From a virus: DNA of 27,869 bases. Of the stretch, positions 26,227-27,869 are shown piece by piece. A program made the translations under genes and the position numbers. The notes below the pieces were generated by a model that worked only from the letters and a program-made list of their open reading frames with translations, made no database searches and was not told the DNA's origin. Position 1 is the first letter of the stretch; each line of letters starts with the position of its first letter. Location: positions 1 through 27,869 of IMG/VR virus record IMGVR_UViG_3300033148_003847. One strand, 5' to 3'.

Positions 26227-26582
26227 CTGTAACAACAGTAGGATTCAACGGAATTATACAAAGAGGTTTTGACACTGGAACTGGTTCTGCTGCATTTAAC
26301 TATGTGGCTATTGGTTCTGGGACTAATGCACCAGCAGCAGGAGACACAGCACTTGGTTCAGAGGCGGCTCGTGCACAGGGAACATATTCATATACCGATG
26401 GAACCAAGGCATTTACCGTCACAGAGACGTTTGCTGCCGGAACTGGAACAGGAAGCATTGCTGAAGCGGGACTTTTCAACGCAAGCTCTTCTGGACAGCT
26501 TTTCGCAAGGCAGACCTTTGGTGTAATCCAAAAAGGCGCAAACGACAGCTTACAGATTACTTGGGTTGGTTCAGTATCTTAA
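26223..26582 (+). CDS. Tail structural protein (119 aa)
   Basis: The 119-residue beta-rich protein shows NYVAIGSGTNAPAAGDTALGSE, a loop with RAQGTYSYTDGTK and ends with SLQITWVGSVS. The layout (N..IIQRGF; tv..aIGtGT.aPaa.DtaLG; iaEaGLF) matches minor tail proteins of many archaeal and bacterial siphoviruses. Start overlaps the previous stop. It probably forms part of the tail tip or tail tube assembly. Confidence 0.65.
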   Translation: MTVTTVGFNGIIQRGFDTGTGSAAFNYVAIGSGTNAPAAGDTALGSEAARAQGTYSYTDGTKAFTVTETFAAGTGTGSIAEAGLFNASSSGQLFARQTFGVIQKGANDSLQITWVGSVS

Positions 26583-26591
26583 GTGAATTTA

Positions 26592-26813
26592 ATGGTATTT
26601 ACCAAAGAAGAAGAGGACATTCTAAGGCTGATTATTGAAGAACTGAAAACGAGGAAGAAGCTTGATGCGAAGAGAAAAAAGAAAGACACTGATATTAGGG
26701 ATACAATCAACCCCCTAATTTCTCAGATAAACGCAAATCATGCAGTCGCAATTGGTTCATTGCAAGATAATTATAATAATGCCGAGAAAGCCATTGAAGA
26801 CTATTTTAAGTAG
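26592..26813 (+). CDS. Coiled-coil tail-associated protein (73 aa)
   Basis: The ATG at 26592 follows AAGTGAATTTA, the same arrangement used before other late genes; an in-frame GTG nine bases earlier is the alternative. The product is a charged coiled coil (EEEDILRLIIEELKTRKKL; DNYNNAEKAIEDYF). A small tail or chaperone-like protein is plausible by position. No family is recognised. Confidence 0.55.
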   Translation: MVFTKEEEDILRLIIEELKTRKKLDAKRKKKDTDIRDTINPLISQINANHAVAIGSLQDNYNNAEKAIEDYFK

Positions 26814-26822
26814 GTGATTTAA

Positions 26823-27611
26823 ATGGCATTAGTTCTCGGAACGAATTGTGGATTTGTTGAGACAGCACCAACAAATGACCCCAATGGAACATCAAATTAT
26901 TCATTATATGACCATCTTTTAGCGACTAAACACATAAGCCCATCTTCGGCAATATCAATAACACAAATAGGGTTTTGGAGAGGCAGCACTTATACTGGTT
27001 CTGATTTTAATTTCAAGGTTGGGATTTATAGTGACGATGATACAGGAGAACCAAATGTTTTATTGTATGAGAGTGATTTAATAGATGGTAGCAATTCAGA
27101 AAATCAGTGGTTCTACACAGATATCGACTTTGAAATAGACCCAGATACAATATATTGGATAGTTATAGCAATTGATGTCTTAACTGGGGGACAGAGAATA
27201 CAGTGGGATGAAGCATCATCAGGAGGCTCTGGTTTTGCAACAAAGGATATAAGTGGTCAAGGAGCAACATTTCCATCCGATTGGGGAAGCAGTTCGACTA
27301 CCGATTCTGATGGAATGATAGCTATATATGCTGTATGGGAAGAGGGTGGTGAGGAATATTCACAATCAATAATAGAATCAATAACATTTTCACCAACTAT
27401 TCAGAAGGGTGTTGTGTTGGGAAACTTGGTTGAATCACTCACGTTTGCTGATTCTGTCTCAACTGCTTTAGCAAAAGTCTTAGATTTAACAGACACACTA
27501 ACAATAGGAGATTCAATAAACAGAGTTTGGACAGCACAGAAAATATTAACAGATACACTAACATTTGCGGATAGTGTTATTGCTGTAAAATCTGTAGTGA
27601 GAACTCTTTAG
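26823..27611 (+). CDS. Repeat-containing tail protein (frame ends in a repeat)
   Basis: Residues 1-170 form a beta-sandwich-like domain (AISITQIGFWRGSTYTG; FNFKVGIYSDDDTGEPNVLLY; TIYWIVIAIDV; IQWDEASSGGSG), a jelly-roll domain common in viral host-binding proteins. From about 180 on, units of about 20 residues repeat: IESITFSPTI, VESLTFADSV, LTDTLTIGDSI, LTDTLTFADSV. The frame stops at 27611, but the repeats go on in the next frame without a break in pattern. A gene of this size should continue well beyond the window edge. AGGTGATTTAA precedes the ATG. Confidence 0.7.
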   Translation: MALVLGTNCGFVETAPTNDPNGTSNYSLYDHLLATKHISPSSAISITQIGFWRGSTYTGSDFNFKVGIYSDDDTGEPNVLLYESDLIDGSNSENQWFYTDIDFEIDPDTIYWIVIAIDVLTGGQRIQWDEASSGGSGFATKDISGQGATFPSDWGSSSTTDSDGMIAIYAVWEEGGEEYSQSIIESITFSPTIQKGVVLGNLVESLTFADSVSTALAKVLDLTDTLTIGDSINRVWTAQKILTDTLTFADSVIAVKSVVRTL

Positions 27612-27729
27612 TGTGTGGGTGGCACAAAGAACACTAACAGATACATTGACGATAGCGGATTCCATATCCAGTGTGTGGGTGGCACAAAGAACACTAACAG
27701 ATACATTGACGATAGCAGATAATATATCA
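27610..27729 (+). repeat. Two near-identical 60-bp tandem repeats
   Basis: Units 27610-27669 and 27670-27729 are identical for the first 47 bases, differ at the 48th (G or A), and then diverge after three more matching bases. Each encodes about one 20-residue repeat. The recent duplication lies exactly at the frame change in the repeat gene, which makes unequal recombination, slippage or repeat mis-assembly likely there. Confidence 0.85.
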
Positions 27730-27869
27730 GTTAGTCGTGGTATAACAAGAACAATTACAGACACGCTCTCATTTTCAGATTCTATTTATAAAGCCGTAGG
27801 CGTGTTTAAGTCAGAGACTTTAACAATATCAGATTCACTATTAAAACAATGGACAATATACAGAACACT
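27610..27869 (+). pseudogene. Out-of-frame continuation of the repeat protein (runs off window)
   Basis: From 27610 the frame +1 relative to the preceding gene reads SVWVAQRTLTDTLTIADSIS twice, then ITRTITDTLSFSDSI and KSETLTISDSL. It has no start codon and simply carries on the same 20-residue repeats, so it belongs to the upstream gene. The shift lies at about 27600-27612. The window ends in this frame. Confidence 0.68.

Noticed and set aside
27601-27729. CRISPR-like direct repeats
   Set aside because: Adjacent copies without spacers, inside a coding region whose protein repeat has the same period.
27558-27764. Minus-strand frame with repeated valine/serine units
   Set aside because: Antisense of the 60-bp repeats that encode the tail protein on the plus strand.
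1-27869. tRNA genes
   Set aside because: I looked for the GGTTCRANNCC T-arm with matching acceptor stems in the gaps, including 14936-15670, and found none.

Overview
The window looks like part of the genome, or integrated copy, of a tailed archaeal virus (class Caudoviricetes). The virus signal is an HK97-type head module on the + strand: portal, prohead protease fused to a scaffold-like tail, decoration protein, major capsid protein, a connector-like protein and tail proteins. The archaeal signal comes from the promoters. TATA boxes are centred 25-28 nt upstream of start codons that have almost no leader, while genes inside operons carry GGTGAT-type ribosome binding sites. The DNA is AT-rich throughout. 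I cannot name the host. A euryarchaeon such as a methanogen or a relative would fit, but that is inference. No large terminase, integrase or DNA polymerase is visible, so the genome continues beyond both ends.

Layout. (1) 1-5242, minus strand: seven complete genes for sugar-nucleotide and glycan chemistry (short UDP-sugar 6-dehydrogenase, methyltransferase, PIG-L deacetylase, RmlD-like reductase, PseB/CapE-like dehydratase, GT2 glycosyltransferase, NAD-dependent epimerase). (2) 5235-9958, minus: tightly overlapping small genes, many with zinc-ribbon motifs, plus a PD-(D/E)XK nuclease-like protein, a NUMOD3-like protein and two membrane micropeptides. (3) 10091-14935, minus: two HNH endonuclease genes, each with its own promoter, a radical SAM protein, an AAA+ ATPase with a C-terminal winged helix (possible replication protein), and more micro-genes. 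(4) 14936-15670: about 0.7 kb without genes but rich in inverted repeats, a candidate origin or control region. (5) 15671-15856, a small leaderless + gene. (6) 15853-17916, minus: small genes ending with a calcineurin-like phosphoesterase. (7) 17944-17969: a palindromic promoter that fires both ways. (8) 17982-27869, plus: a Tat/lipobox serine protease, tail fibre and accessory proteins, then the head module and tail proteins, ending in a repeat-rich protein that runs off the window.

Regulation. Three + strand units (17982, 18737, 21203) share a 17-nt element, consensus ACGATAGCTWTTTAAAT, each exactly 38 nt before ATG. The leftward units instead carry CCTTTATAA-type TATA boxes without it. This suggests two promoter classes, perhaps early and late.

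Six genes appear broken: two by perfect tandem duplications (16 bp and 22 bp), one at an eight-base homopolymer, and three by frameshifts or small deletions in the tail fibre, the prohead protease and the terminal repeat protein. Because essential structural genes are hit, these are either sequence or assembly errors, signs of a decaying provirus, or real variation. Reads would decide.
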